Shown: one piece after another, positions 18,648 to 29,300 of the stretch
Numbering within the stretch: position 1 is the stretch's first letter
Layout of the letters: the number at the start of each line of letters is the position of its first letter
From: Yersinia entomophaga
GTDB lineage: Bacteria; Pseudomonadota; Gammaproteobacteria; Enterobacterales; Enterobacteriaceae
Assembly: GCF_001656035.1 (NCBI RefSeq)
Contig: NZ_CP010029.1
Location: forward strand, 172,410 to 236,409
DNA length: 64,000 nucleotides
Direction: 5' to 3'
Notes under the pieces: model-generated
Databases searched by the model: none
What the model saw: only the letters and a program-made list of their open reading frames with translations
Told to the model about the DNA's origin: nothing
Program-made: the position numbers and the translations under genes

Positions 18648-21600
18648 ATGAAAATGCCTTCAATACCCAAAATGCCAAAGATGCCTTCATTTTTACGTTT
18701 ATTGAAGCCCATTATTCCGCGTTTTAAGTCTTCAATACCGATATTGCTGGGGCTGCTCTGGTGCATCGCTTTGGTAGTGATTTGGCTGTGGGGGCCACTG
18801 TGGCAAATGGGGGAACAGCATCCGCTAGAATCACAGCTGAGTCGTTGGCTGGTGACGGCTGTGCTGGTATTGGTTGCGGTGTGCTGGCTGACGTGGCGAG
18901 TTACGCGACGGCTGCAAGAATTAGAAAAACTCCAACTGGATCAACAGCAGCGGGAAGAAGATCCGGTGCAAATCGATTTGGATCGGCAGAACGGTTATCT
19001 GTCTCGCTGGTTGCAGCAGCTACAGCGCTATCTCAACACGCCACGCTATTTGTATCAGCTGCCGTGGTATCTGATGTTGGGTACCGAACAGAGCGGTAAA
19101 ACTACGCTGCTGCGGGAAGGTTATAAACTGACGGAAATCTACAGCCCCGACGCCAGTAAAGGCGATGACGCCGCACAGCTACAGGTGCGCTGCTGGGCCG
19201 GTGAAAAAGCGGTGGTTGTCGATCCGACCGGAAAGCTTATCGAGCAACCGGATCAAGGAGAGGAAGGCAAACCTCAGCTTTATTCTCGCTTGTGGCAGGA
19301 ACTGCTGGGCTGGCTGCAACATAACCGTAAGCGTCAACCGCTCAACGGCATCATCGTTACAGTCGATGTTTATCAGTTGCTGACCGCCAATAAAGATCGG
19401 CGGGAAAGTTATATCGACCATATGCGCCAGCGTCTGCACGATGTGCAAATGACGCTGCACAGCCAGATTCCAGTCTATTTGGTGCTGACCAAGCTGGATT
19501 TGCTGTACGGCTTTGAGGCGATGTATCAGTCGTTGGATAAAACCCAGCGCGAAGCGATTTTAGGCGTGACTTTCACTCTGAATACGCAGGATGAAGATCA
19601 CTGGCGCAGCGAGTTGAATCAATTCTGGCAACAGTGGATGGCACAACTAAACAACGCCATGCCGGAGATGATGTTTAACGGTGTGGATAGCGATCAGCGC
19701 CCGCAGCTATTCAGTTTTACCCGTCAGATTCACGGTTTGCATGATTACGTGCTGCAAATGCTCGATCGTATGCTGTTTAGCGGCGATAGCAAACCGGCGC
19801 TGCTCCGCGGGGTTTATCTGACCTCGGCTCAGCAGCGTGGACAAATGGACGACCTGTTTACCCAATCGGCGGCGGTGCAGTATCACCTTGGGCCGCAGGC
19901 ATTCCCGACCTGGCCGGTGGGTGACACTTCTTCTTATTTCGCCAAAGGATTATTTAATAATGTCCTGCTGGCCGAGCCAAATCTGGCCGGTGAAAGTCGC
20001 CAATGGCTGCGCAATTCTCGTCGCCGCATGATGGTATTCAGCGCCTGCGGAGCGGTGGCGATTGTCGGGTTGCTATTCGGTTGGCATCAGTATTATCAAA
20101 GTAACTATCGGGCCGGACAAGTGGTGTTGACTCAGGCTAAAACCTTCTTGGAAATTCCGCCTCCGCAAGGTGAAGACCAATATGGCAACCTACAGTTACC
20201 GCTGCTTGACCCGATTCGGCAGGCAACACTGGCCTACGGTAACTACCATGAGCGCAATAGCCTGTTAGCGGATCTGGGGTTGTATCAAGGCAGCAAAATT
20301 GGGCCTTACGTCGAAAATACCTATCTGCAATTGTTGGAGCAGCGCTTCTTGCCATCGCTGATGAGCGGGTTATTGGTTCAGCTAAAAGCTGCGCCGGCGG
20401 GCAGTGAGCAGAAACTGGAAATCCTGCGCGTGATGCGCATGTTGGAAGACGGCAGCGGTCGTAATAAAGGGCTGGTGGAGCAGTATATGCGTAACCGCTG
20501 GAGCGAGAAGTTTAACGGCCAGCGTAATCTGCAAAATCAGCTGATGGATCATCTGGATTACGCGTTGGAGCATACCGACTGGAAACGCAGCCGGGATAAC
20601 GGCGATGTGCAGTCGATTCAGAATTTCGCGCCATATGTTCCGGCGGTAAAAGCCGCGCAGCAGGAACTCAGTAAACTGTCTCTGTATCAGCGGGTGTACC
20701 AAAACCTACGTATCAAAGGGCAGGATGTTTTACCGCCTGCGTTGAATCTACGCGATCAAATCGGTGCCAGCTTCGATGGCATTTTTGTAGCCAATAACGA
20801 AGATCTGCTGATGGTACCGCAGTTCCTGACGCGTCAGGGCTTGCAAAGCTACTTCGTAAAGCAAAATGACCAGTTGATCGATCTGACCAGTATGGATAGC
20901 TGGGTTTTGAGTTTGTCGAAAAACGTGGAATACAGCGATACCGATCGCAAAGAAATTCAGCGGCAGATTACCGAGCAGTATCTGGGCGATTACACCGCCG
21001 CATGGCGTGCGGCGATCAACAACCTGGAGATCCGTCAGTTTGAGGATCTGCCACAGGCGATCGCTGCCATTGAGCAAGTGATCAGCGGTGAACAGCCGAT
21101 CCGTCGAGCGCTACAAACCCTGAGCAACAACACGCAATTACCTGCCGCCAGCGGCGAAGCTGATGCCAAAGATCTGCTGGAACAGCCGGATTACCGCCTG
21201 ATGTCGCGGATTAACCGCGAGTTTGCGCCGGAAACTGCTGCGCTGATTGAACACGGTGATAAAGGCAGTACGTTGCAAAGCGTCTATCAAAAACTGACGG
21301 ATTTGCATCGCTACATGCTGGCGATTCAGAACTCGCCGGTACCGGGGAAAGCGGCGTTGAAAGCGGTTCAGCTTCGGTTGGATCAAAATAACAGCGACCC
21401 GATTTTTGAAGTACAGCAATTGGCCAAAAACCTCCCAGAGCCGCTGAATCGTTGGGTGGGCGATCTGGCGGAGCAAGCCTGGCATGTTGTTATGATGGAA
21501 GCGATTCAATCGCTGGAAGTGGAATGGAACGACACGGTAGTGAAACAGTATCGCACCTATCTGGCGGGCCGCTATCCGTTTAATCCTGAATCGACACAGG

Positions 21601-22199
21601 ATGTGCCGCTGAGCGAGTTTGAACGTTTCTTCGCGCCAAAAGGTGTGCTGGACAACTTCTATCAGCAAAACCTCAAACCTTTCGTCGAAAACAATCTGAC
21701 CAACGGCAGCGACGGCGAGTTGCTGATCCGTGATGACGTCCTGCAACAGTTACAGGTAGCGCAGAAAATTCGTGAGACTTTCTTTAGCAGCCAGAACGGG
21801 TTAGGCACGCAGTTCGCTATTGAACCGGTGGCGCTGGCGGTCAATAAACGGCGCAGCGTGCTGAATCTAGACGGGCAATTGCTGGATTACGCCCACGGCC
21901 GCAGCAGTAAGGTGCATTTGGTGTGGCCTAACTCCATGCGCTCGGGTGTGGAAAGCAAAATCACTCTGGTGCCGGACGCTTCTGGTAAATCGCCGCGCAG
22001 CATCGCCTTTAGCGGCCCATGGGCACAGTTACGGCTGATTAACGCCGGTGAACTGACCAATGTACGGGAAGATTCCTTCGATGTGCGCTTTAACGTTGAC
22101 GGCGGCCATATGACCTATCGCATTACCGTTGATGAGTCGGATAACCCCTTTGCTGGCGGACTGTTTAGTAAATTCAAATTACCGGACACGCTCTATTAA
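18648..22199 (+). CDS. tssM: T6SS inner-membrane protein TssM (IcmF-like)
   Basis: This 1183-residue IcmF/VasK protein has two N-terminal transmembrane segments (about 25-48 and 62-85) and a cytoplasmic domain with an apparent NTP-binding motif GTEQSGKT at about 144-151. A third transmembrane segment (about 460-482, MMVFSACGAVAIVGLLFGWH) precedes a large periplasmic region ending in the TssJ-binding C-terminal domain (VHLVWPNSMRSGVESKITL). It is the central column of the membrane complex. Full length; the operon's main terminator follows directly. Confidence 0.95.
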   Translation: MKMPSIPKMPKMPSFLRLLKPIIPRFKSSIPILLGLLWCIALVVIWLWGPLWQMGEQHPLESQLSRWLVTAVLVLVAVCWLTWRVTRRLQELEKLQLDQQQREEDPVQIDLDRQNGYLSRWLQQLQRYLNTPRYLYQLPWYLMLGTEQSGKTTLLREGYKLTEIYSPDASKGDDAAQLQVRCWAGEKAVVVDPTGKLIEQPDQGEEGKPQLYSRLWQELLGWLQHNRKRQPLNGIIVTVDVYQLLTANKDRRESYIDHMRQRLHDVQMTLHSQIPVYLVLTKLDLLYGFEAMYQSLDKTQREAILGVTFTLNTQDEDHWRSELNQFWQQWMAQLNNAMPEMMFNGVDSDQRPQLFSFTRQIHGLHDYVLQMLDRMLFSGDSKPALLRGVYLTSAQQRGQMDDLFTQSAAVQYHLGPQAFPTWPVGDTSSYFAKGLFNNVLLAEPNLAGESRQWLRNSRRRMMVFSACGAVAIVGLLFGWHQYYQSNYRAGQVVLTQAKTFLEIPPPQGEDQYGNLQLPLLDPIRQATLAYGNYHERNSLLADLGLYQGSKIGPYVENTYLQLLEQRFLPSLMSGLLVQLKAAPAGSEQKLEILRVMRMLEDGSGRNKGLVEQYMRNRWSEKFNGQRNLQNQLMDHLDYALEHTDWKRSRDNGDVQSIQNFAPYVPAVKAAQQELSKLSLYQRVYQNLRIKGQDVLPPALNLRDQIGASFDGIFVANNEDLLMVPQFLTRQGLQSYFVKQNDQLIDLTSMDSWVLSLSKNVEYSDTDRKEIQRQITEQYLGDYTAAWRAAINNLEIRQFEDLPQAIAAIEQVISGEQPIRRALQTLSNNTQLPAASGEADAKDLLEQPDYRLMSRINREFAPETAALIEHGDKGSTLQSVYQKLTDLHRYMLAIQNSPVPGKAALKAVQLRLDQNNSDPIFEVQQLAKNLPEPLNRWVGDLAEQAWHVVMMEAIQSLEVEWNDTVVKQYRTYLAGRYPFNPESTQDVPLSEFERFFAPKGVLDNFYQQNLKPFVENNLTNGSDGELLIRDDVLQQLQVAQKIRETFFSSQNGLGTQFAIEPVALAVNKRRSVLNLDGQLLDYAHGRSSKVHLVWPNSMRSGVESKITLVPDASGKSPRSIAFSGPWAQLRLINAGELTNVREDSFDVRFNVDGGHMTYRITVDESDNPFAGGLFSKFKLPDTLY

Positions 22200-22206
22200 T
22201 GAGTAT

Positions 22207-22234
22207 GCCCGACGCGCGTCGTCGGGCTTTTTTT
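22207..22234 (+). terminator. Rho-independent terminator after tssM
   Basis: The seven-base stem GCCCGAC/GTCGGGC encloses a seven-base loop and is followed by seven T. It lies eight bases after the tssM stop and only 15 bases before vasL. It should cut or reduce transcription into the vasL-vgrG-rhs effector part. Confidence 0.85.
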
Positions 22235-22248
22235 AAGGAAGAGTTTTA

Positions 22249-23574
22249 GTGAGCGACAATAAACAGGGATTGGTTATCCGCACCGGTGGCGATCCGCGCC
22301 AATGGCCGGAATTCACCGCGATCCGTGAAGAAATTAACAAAGCCAATCATCCCTCGCAGCCACAGGTTAATTGGCGGCTAATTGAGTCTTTAGCCTTAAC
22401 GCTGTTTCGCAGTAACGGCGTCGATCTGCAAACCGGCGTGTATTACACCCTGGCGCGTACTCAACTGAATGGGCTGACAGGTTTCACCGAAGGCTGCGAG
22501 CTGTTGGCCAGCCTGATTGTCAGCGAATGGGATCGTTTGTGGCCGGAAAAACCGCTGGCACGTATTGAAATGCTGGAATGGTTCACCGCGCGACTGTGTC
22601 ACTTGTTGCGTCAGCAGGTGTTCAGCAGTGAAGATTTACGACTGATTTATCGCGCCGAACGTGCCTTGCAGCTCATGATCGATAAGCTGCAGCAGGTGCA
22701 ACTGAGCCGAGTGCCGCGCATCGAAAATATGTTGTATCTGATGCAAAACACCGCGAAAAAACTGGAGCGAGCCACTGAAGCCGCCGCGCCGTCCATCCAG
22801 GCCTATCAAATGCCGCCGTTGGTGTATCTGACCGCTTCGGATGATGCCCCGTCATCGCGGGAAGTGCCACCCGCGCCACCCCAGCCACAGCATGACGATT
22901 TGGAACATGCACGAGTGCAGGTGCGCTTTGTGCCGACCAAGCGTATGTCGGCGCTGCGAGGTTTCAATTTGGGCATCGGTTTTTCGCTATTGATCGCCGC
23001 AGGGGTCTATCTGATGCAAGTGCGGCCAATGGCGCAACAGCTGGCTGCTGTGGCCGCTGAGCCTGAAGGTTCAGCCTTACTGTGGCTACACCAGCCGGAG
23101 CTGGAGACCTATGGCGAGCAAATGGATCGGCTGGCTAAACGTTCTCCGCTGGAAGTGTTAGGTGGGCCAGATGCGCTAATGAAAACCGCCCAGCAGCTAT
23201 GGCCTGCAGATGCCCGGCAAACCGGGGTCAGCCAACGCTGGCAGGAGCAACTGCAAGCCAGAATGGGCAGCAATCAGGATTCCGCTCATTACTATCAGGC
23301 CAAAATGGGCGTTCAGCAGCTTTCTGAAAAACTGTTAGAGCAGGAAAAACAGAAAGGCAGCCTGACCATTTCTTATTTAAAAACTGCGCTCTATCGCATT
23401 CAAAACAACCTTAACAGCGAAATCCCGCTGGAAGAGCTATTGCGCCAGTTCTCTGCGCAACGGGAGCAGAAGAAAGGCGTCTCGCCGGTATTGATCAAAC
23501 AAATTGATGACCGCTTCGATGCCTTACTAAGCCGCTACCACCAACTGACGGTTCAAACTGAGCCAGCCCATTAA
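22249..23574 (+). CDS. vasL: T6SS VasL-type protein (ImpA N-terminal domain with membrane anchor)
   Basis: This 441-residue protein has an ImpA N-terminal domain (about 1-130) like TssA. A single transmembrane segment near residues 240-258 (FNLGIGFSLLIAAGVYLM) and a charged C-terminal domain follow. This is the VasL/TagA-like architecture, whose members contact the sheath end at the opposite membrane and help anchor or stabilise the extended sheath. It begins with GTG after TTAAGGAAGAG. Its place behind the tssM terminator and ahead of vgrG suggests separate transcription with the effector genes. Confidence 0.82.
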   Translation: MSDNKQGLVIRTGGDPRQWPEFTAIREEINKANHPSQPQVNWRLIESLALTLFRSNGVDLQTGVYYTLARTQLNGLTGFTEGCELLASLIVSEWDRLWPEKPLARIEMLEWFTARLCHLLRQQVFSSEDLRLIYRAERALQLMIDKLQQVQLSRVPRIENMLYLMQNTAKKLERATEAAAPSIQAYQMPPLVYLTASDDAPSSREVPPAPPQPQHDDLEHARVQVRFVPTKRMSALRGFNLGIGFSLLIAAGVYLMQVRPMAQQLAAVAAEPEGSALLWLHQPELETYGEQMDRLAKRSPLEVLGGPDALMKTAQQLWPADARQTGVSQRWQEQLQARMGSNQDSAHYYQAKMGVQQLSEKLLEQEKQKGSLTISYLKTALYRIQNNLNSEIPLEELLRQFSAQREQKKGVSPVLIKQIDDRFDALLSRYHQLTVQTEPAH

Positions 23575-23595
23575 CGCCGACGAGAAGGGATAACC

Positions 23596-25908
23596 ATGTT
23601 TAGTCGTGATGAGAAAAAAGATAAAACCGGCGCAAGCGATGCATTAGGAGCCGCAGCCGTTGATGGCGTTTCCGGTCTGGCGGACGGCGCTGGCATGGTG
23701 GCCAGCGTCGCCGGTGGCAGCGTGGGGCGTGCGGCAGAGAAAGTATCCAAAGTGGCAGGAACCGCTAGCAAAGCCGTAGATACCGCGAAAAATGCCTCCG
23801 GTATGGCTTCGAAAGCGATGGATACCGCGAAAAATATGGCGGGCATGGCCTCAAAAGGCGTAGATGCGGCGAAAAATATCGGTGGAAGCGCCAGCGGAGC
23901 TTTGGATACTGCCCAAAATATCGTTGCTGGCCCAGCATCTAAAGCGATGAAAACCGTACAGGGTGCAGCATCACAAGCGACCGGCGCGATGAATAGCGCC
24001 AAAAATACCGTCGGGCGTGCGGCGGCGATGGCTGGCTCGGCAGCTGGCCTCAGCGGCGCAGCGGGTTTACTGGGCGGGATAAAACAGCCTTCGGGGCTGC
24101 AATTTACGCTAACCGCCGGTGGTTTGCCGGAGCAGACTTTCGTGGTGGTGGATTTCAGCCTGAGCGAAGGATTGTCATCACCTTTTATTTTACACGTTGG
24201 TCTGGCCAGCGCCGATCCTGCCATTGCGTTTGACGCGGTGCTAGACGAAGTGGCCACCCTGTTTATCTGGCGTGAAGGCGAGCTGCAACGCAGCATTACC
24301 GGTATGGTCTCCAGCTTTGAACAGGGCGATACCGGTTTTCGTCAGACGCGCTACAGCATGGTGATTCGCCCCGATTTTTGGCGTACTTCTCTACGTCATA
24401 ACTCCCGTATTTTCCAGCAGCAATCCATTCAGACCATCGTTTCTTCGCTTCTGAAAGAGAACGGTATCAATGACTTCGCCTTCGCTTTGCGTAATCCGCA
24501 CCCAGAACGCGAATTCTGCGTGCAGTATCAAGAGTCTGATTTCCATTTTATTCAGAGACTTACCGCCGAAGAAGGGATGTTTTACTACTTTGAATTCGCC
24601 AACGGTAAGAACACGCTGATTTTTGCCGATGATGTCGGCTCTCTACCGCCGGGAGCCGTTTTGCCTTACAACCCGACCAAAGCGGCGCAGGCCAAAGAAC
24701 TCAGCATCAACACTTTTAAACGCAGCGCGCAGGTGCGGACTGCCAGCGTGCAGTTAAAGGATTACACCTTTAAAAATCCAAACTGGGCGGCGGAATTCAA
24801 CGAACAGGCACGAGAGCTGGAAAATCAGCGTCCAGACTACGAGCACTTCGATTTTCCCGGTCGTTTTAAAGACGAACAGCACGGGCAGGATTTCACTCGC
24901 TATCGGTTGGAGGCCCTGCGTAATGATGCCAACCTTGGGCAGGGAGAAAGTAATGATTTCCGGCTGCAACCGGGTCAGCTCTTTACCCTGACTAGCCACC
25001 CTCGGGCCGATCTCAATCGTAAATGGCAGTTGGTCAGCATTCAGCATCACGGCAAGCAGATGCAGGCACTGGAACAGGAATCTGGCGATCAGGGGACGGT
25101 GCTGTTTAACAGCTTTAGCTTTATTCCGGCCAGTCAAAGCTGGCGGCCAACGCCGTTGCCAAAACCGGTAGTTGATGGCCCGCAAATCGCCATGGTAGTA
25201 GGGCCGCCGGGAGAGGAGATTTACTGCGATCAATACGGGCGAATTCGTCTGCAATTCTTGTGGGATCGCTATGGCAAATCCAACGATAACAGTTCCTGCT
25301 GGATTCGGGTAACGCAGCCGTGGGCCGGACAAGGTTGGGGGATGTTAGCCATTCCGCGTATTGGTCAGGAAGTGGTGGTGGATTTCCTTCATGGCGATCC
25401 GGATCAGCCTATCGTGACGGGGCGCACTTATCACGCCAATAACATCCCGCCGGGAACCCTGCCGGGCAGTAAAACCCAAATGGCGTTCCGATCCAAAACC
25501 CACAAAGGGGACGGTTTTAACGAACTGCGTTTCGAAGATGAGAAAAACAGTGAAGGGCTGTTTATGCATGCGCAGAAAGATATGACGACCAATGTGCTTA
25601 ACGATCGGGTGACCACCGTGGTTCACGATCACACCGAAAGCGTCGGTCACGATCAGGTGATTTCTGTGCGTAACGATCGTCATAAAGAAGTTGCGGGTAA
25701 CGAAGTGACTTCTATCACCAAGCAGCGCCGCATCATGGTTCAGGGTAGTAGCAGTCTGGAAGTCACCGGCAGCATCATGATTCAGTCTTCGGCCGAGGGG
25801 ATTCAGATCGGCACCGCCGGTGCCAGTATTACTTTGGATAATGCAGGCAATATCACCATTGAGGGCGCCAGTATTACGCTGAAAGGCAACCCGATAAACC
25901 TCAATTAA
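23596..25908 (+). CDS. vgrG: T6SS spike VgrG (TssI) with an unusual N-terminal extension
   Basis: The 770-residue protein contains a normal VgrG from about residue 168 (LQFTLTAGGLPEQTFVVVDFS) through the gp27-like, OB-fold (CDQYGRIRLQFLWDRYG) and beta-helix regions, ending SITLKGNPINLN without a toxin extension. The first ~165 residues are unusual: a charged start followed by imperfect repeats of the type ASKAMDTAKNMAGMASK, almost only A, G, K, S, T, M and D. The frame is open and uses ordinary codons, and an SD-like AGAAGGGA precedes the start. The spike carries the PAAR-Rhs protein encoded two genes downstream. Confidence 0.93.
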   Translation: MFSRDEKKDKTGASDALGAAAVDGVSGLADGAGMVASVAGGSVGRAAEKVSKVAGTASKAVDTAKNASGMASKAMDTAKNMAGMASKGVDAAKNIGGSASGALDTAQNIVAGPASKAMKTVQGAASQATGAMNSAKNTVGRAAAMAGSAAGLSGAAGLLGGIKQPSGLQFTLTAGGLPEQTFVVVDFSLSEGLSSPFILHVGLASADPAIAFDAVLDEVATLFIWREGELQRSITGMVSSFEQGDTGFRQTRYSMVIRPDFWRTSLRHNSRIFQQQSIQTIVSSLLKENGINDFAFALRNPHPEREFCVQYQESDFHFIQRLTAEEGMFYYFEFANGKNTLIFADDVGSLPPGAVLPYNPTKAAQAKELSINTFKRSAQVRTASVQLKDYTFKNPNWAAEFNEQARELENQRPDYEHFDFPGRFKDEQHGQDFTRYRLEALRNDANLGQGESNDFRLQPGQLFTLTSHPRADLNRKWQLVSIQHHGKQMQALEQESGDQGTVLFNSFSFIPASQSWRPTPLPKPVVDGPQIAMVVGPPGEEIYCDQYGRIRLQFLWDRYGKSNDNSSCWIRVTQPWAGQGWGMLAIPRIGQEVVVDFLHGDPDQPIVTGRTYHANNIPPGTLPGSKTQMAFRSKTHKGDGFNELRFEDEKNSEGLFMHAQKDMTTNVLNDRVTTVVHDHTESVGHDQVISVRNDRHKEVAGNEVTSITKQRRIMVQGSSSLEVTGSIMIQSSAEGIQIGTAGASITLDNAGNITIEGASITLKGNPINLN

Positions 25909-25951
25909 CGAACATTCTTCACCAAATAATTATAAGCCACGGAGCGACTAT

Positions 25952-26371
25952 ATGACTCACCCTGCTTACCTAATCAATGAAGGCACTTTAGCCATTCCAG
26001 CCAACTGGCGCGATGAAACCATGAATGTGTTTATTGCCCCCGACGACAGCGGAATCAATTTAGTGGTAAGCCGTATGGCGGTTCCGGTCGGGCTGGATAA
26101 CGAAAGTTACTACGCGCAGGTTATCGAGCAATTTCAAACCAGTCTGCCCGGTTATAAAGAGCGCAGCCTTACGACCGTCACGTTGAGCGAACAACCGGCT
26201 CGTTTGCTGGAATATTTTTGGAAAAGCCCCGAAGGGGAAATGCACCAAAGCGTGGTGATGCAGGTGCGTGGCACCAAGTTACTGACCTTCACCATCACCT
26301 CACCAAAAGTACTGGCGGAGAGCCAAAAAACAGCGTTGCTGGCGATTATTTATAGCTACCAGGCTGCGTAA
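25952..26371 (+). CDS. eagR: EagR-type chaperone for the Rhs effector (DUF1795/DcrB-like)
   Basis: This 139-residue protein of the DUF1795 family has FIAPDDSGINLVVSRM, a VIEQFQTSLPGYKERSLTTV block and VMQVRGTKLLTFTITSPKVL. EagR proteins bind and shield the transmembrane helices near the N-terminus of PAAR-Rhs effectors until they are loaded onto VgrG. Position fits exactly: vgrG, then this gene, then a PAAR-Rhs gene with predicted N-terminal membrane helices, 26 bases further on. Confidence 0.88.
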   Translation: MTHPAYLINEGTLAIPANWRDETMNVFIAPDDSGINLVVSRMAVPVGLDNESYYAQVIEQFQTSLPGYKERSLTTVTLSEQPARLLEYFWKSPEGEMHQSVVMQVRGTKLLTFTITSPKVLAESQKTALLAIIYSYQAA

Positions 26372-26396
26372 AAGTGTGTAACGCGGGAGGCGTTTC

Positions 26397-29300
26397 ATGT
26401 CGTTAACAGATGATATTGTGCAGCGAATTGCCCGAGTTGGGGCCATTCATGCCAGCCCCAAACCGGTCAGTTCCGGCGCGCCCGGACCGGCTGCGGCGCG
26501 ATTGGGCGATCCTATCAAGCATGCCAGTTTTCTCGGTGCATTAGCCGGAGCCGTGGTTGGGGCACTCATTAGCGTAGCTATTTTTGCGGTGGCTGCTGCG
26601 GTGGTGGTGGGCACCGGTGGGTTGGCGACCGTGGCAGTACTGGCGTTAGGCACAGCTGGGACTTTTGCTATGGGAGGGATAATCAGTAAGGCCAGTTCGG
26701 CGGTCAGCGCGATGGTAGACAGCGTTGGCCCGACGGACGGCGTTCTACTCAGCGGCTCTGGCGATGTATTTATCGAAGGTAAAGCGGCTGCCCGTGCAAC
26801 CGGCGATACCGCTATGTGTAGCAAACACAGCGCGCCGGCGACTATCGCCCAAGGCAGCGAAAGCGTTGCCATCAACGGTATGCCCTCGGCGCGGGTGGGG
26901 GACAAATTGACCTGCGGTCCAACCATTAAATCCGGCGCATCTACGGTATTTATCGGTTCCGGTCAGGGTGGCTATCTAGAAGTGGCCGAAGAATTTTCTA
27001 TGCTGGAAAAAGCCATTCTGGTCGCCGTAGAATTCTTGGTTCCACCGAGTAAAGGTCTATTAACCGGCACAGCAAAACTGTTTACCAAAGCGGGGAGTAA
27101 AGCCGCAGCCAAAGGCGCAATCATGGGTGCTAAACAGGCTGCGAAAATATGCGCGGGTAAAACCTTATCTTGCGTAACTGCCGCATTTAAAAGTCATAAA
27201 GGCATAGCACGCTTTACTGAAGCGGGTAAGAAATTCGTCAAGGGTGACCCTATTGACGTGGTCACTGGTCAATTGGTCGAGCAGCGTACCGATCTGATGT
27301 TAGGCCAAACCTTGTCGCTGGCGTTTACCCGAACCTGGGCTGAGGGCTGTTTTGGGGTATTAGGGGCTAATTGGGCGGATAGCTTCAGCGAATACGCGGT
27401 TATCGATCCTGAAAATGACAGTATTGAGATTTTCACTCAGGAAGGCAGTTCTCTGAACTTTTCGCTACCGGATGGCTATGCGTTCAGTTTTAATCCGGAT
27501 CACCCTGATTTCACTGTGACGCGCGGCAACAAGGGTGTCATCCTGACGGATCGCCGCAGCGGTATTCAGCGTCATTTCGCCTTAGTCGGGCAAAAGGATC
27601 GGAATAAATTTCTGCTTAGCGCTCATCAGGACATTAACGGCAATCATATCGATTTTTGTTATGACGAAAGGCAACAGCTCACACGCATTTGTCACAGCGA
27701 CGGTTCGGAACTGACGCTGATCTGGAATGCGTCGCAGCAACTGACCGAAATTCGCCGCACCGACGAAGGTTTATATGATGTTCTGGCGAGTTATCGCTAT
27801 CACGACAGCGGTTTTATGGCGGAAGCGGATAGCACCGAGTTCTACCATCTTTTCTATGAATATAACGCGCAGGGTTGGATCAGTCGCTGGCATGATAATG
27901 ATCAAACCTGGACGGCATATCATTATGATGCGCAAGGACGTTGTACCGACAGCATAGGCGCAGACGGTTATTACCCGGTGCACTTTGACTATTTGCCGGG
28001 GCTGACGCGAGTCAGTAACCCGCAAGGAGCAACCACCGAGTTTTATTTTACTCCGATGAATCAGGTGACCGAGGTTCGTTCTCCCACCGGAAATATCACC
28101 CGATACGAGTACGACAGTTACGGCAATCTGTTGTCGCAGATCACTCCTTCAGGCCATCAAATTACCCTGAGCTACCTTAAAGATACCGGTCTGGTGACTT
28201 CATTTACTAACGCTATGGGCGCCTGCTGGCAATACAGTTATGACGATAGCCAAAGACTGTTCGGCATTACCGATCCGTTAGAGCGTACCTGGCTGCAACA
28301 GTATGATGAAAAAGGGAACCCCCAAAGTTTTACCGCACCAGACGGCAGCAGTATCACGTTGGAACGTAATGAATTTGGGTTGGTGACTACGCAAATTCAC
28401 AGCGACGGTAGCCAGCGCAGAATGGAATACGATCATCACCAGCGTCTGTTCCGCATTTTCGATGAAGAACAGCGGGTGATGAATCTGCGTTACGACAGCC
28501 GGGATAATCTGCAAACTCTCAGCACCCCTGGCGGAGCCTTATGGCGCTGGCGCTATGACAGGCATCAACGGCTGGCGGTAAGCGATCGCCCGAACAACAG
28601 TCAGGAGCACTTTACCCACGATCGTCACGGTAATCTGACCCAATATCATGATGCCAACGGGGTTAGTTGGACGGTGGAATACGGCGCTTTTGACCTACCG
28701 ATTTCCCGCCGCGACGGTGAAGGCCATATCTGGCGCTATCGCTACGATGCTGACACGCTACAACTGATAGCAGTGACTAATCCCCAAGGCGAATCCTACC
28801 GCTATACGTTGGATAGCGAAGGGCGGGTCATAGAGGAACGGGATTACGCCGATGCGGTGTGGTATTACCGCTACGATGCCGAGGGAAATTGTAGCCAGAA
28901 GCAGGATGCGCTAGGGAATATCACGCATTATAGCTACGACCCTTGCGGGCGCTTACTGACCCAGAGCAACCCGGAAGGAGCGACGCAGTATCAATACGAT
29001 ATGATGGGGCGTTTGCTGAGCGTTACCGCACCGGATAGTACTTTGCACTTTGAGTATGACGAACAGGATAGACCGATTCGCGAGATTCAGGTAGCCGGTG
29101 AAATTCTGCGTCGTTATCCGGATAACCAGACGTTGGAACGAGAAATTACCAGTGTTGGGCACGAGTCGGGCAGTTGGCTGACTCGTATTGGCGTAAACCG
29201 CACCGGTGAGCTTATTCAGCTGGAATTGCCAGCCGGACAAAGTTTACAGCTACAGCGGGATGCCGCGGGGCAGGAAGCGGGACGCGAAGCGGCGGCGGGT

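Noticed and set aside
23571..24296. 241-codon minus-strand frame opposite the vgrG start
   Set aside because: It is an Ala/Pro/Ser-rich shadow of the low-complexity VgrG extension; the plus-strand frame has the ribosome site and continues into real VgrG.
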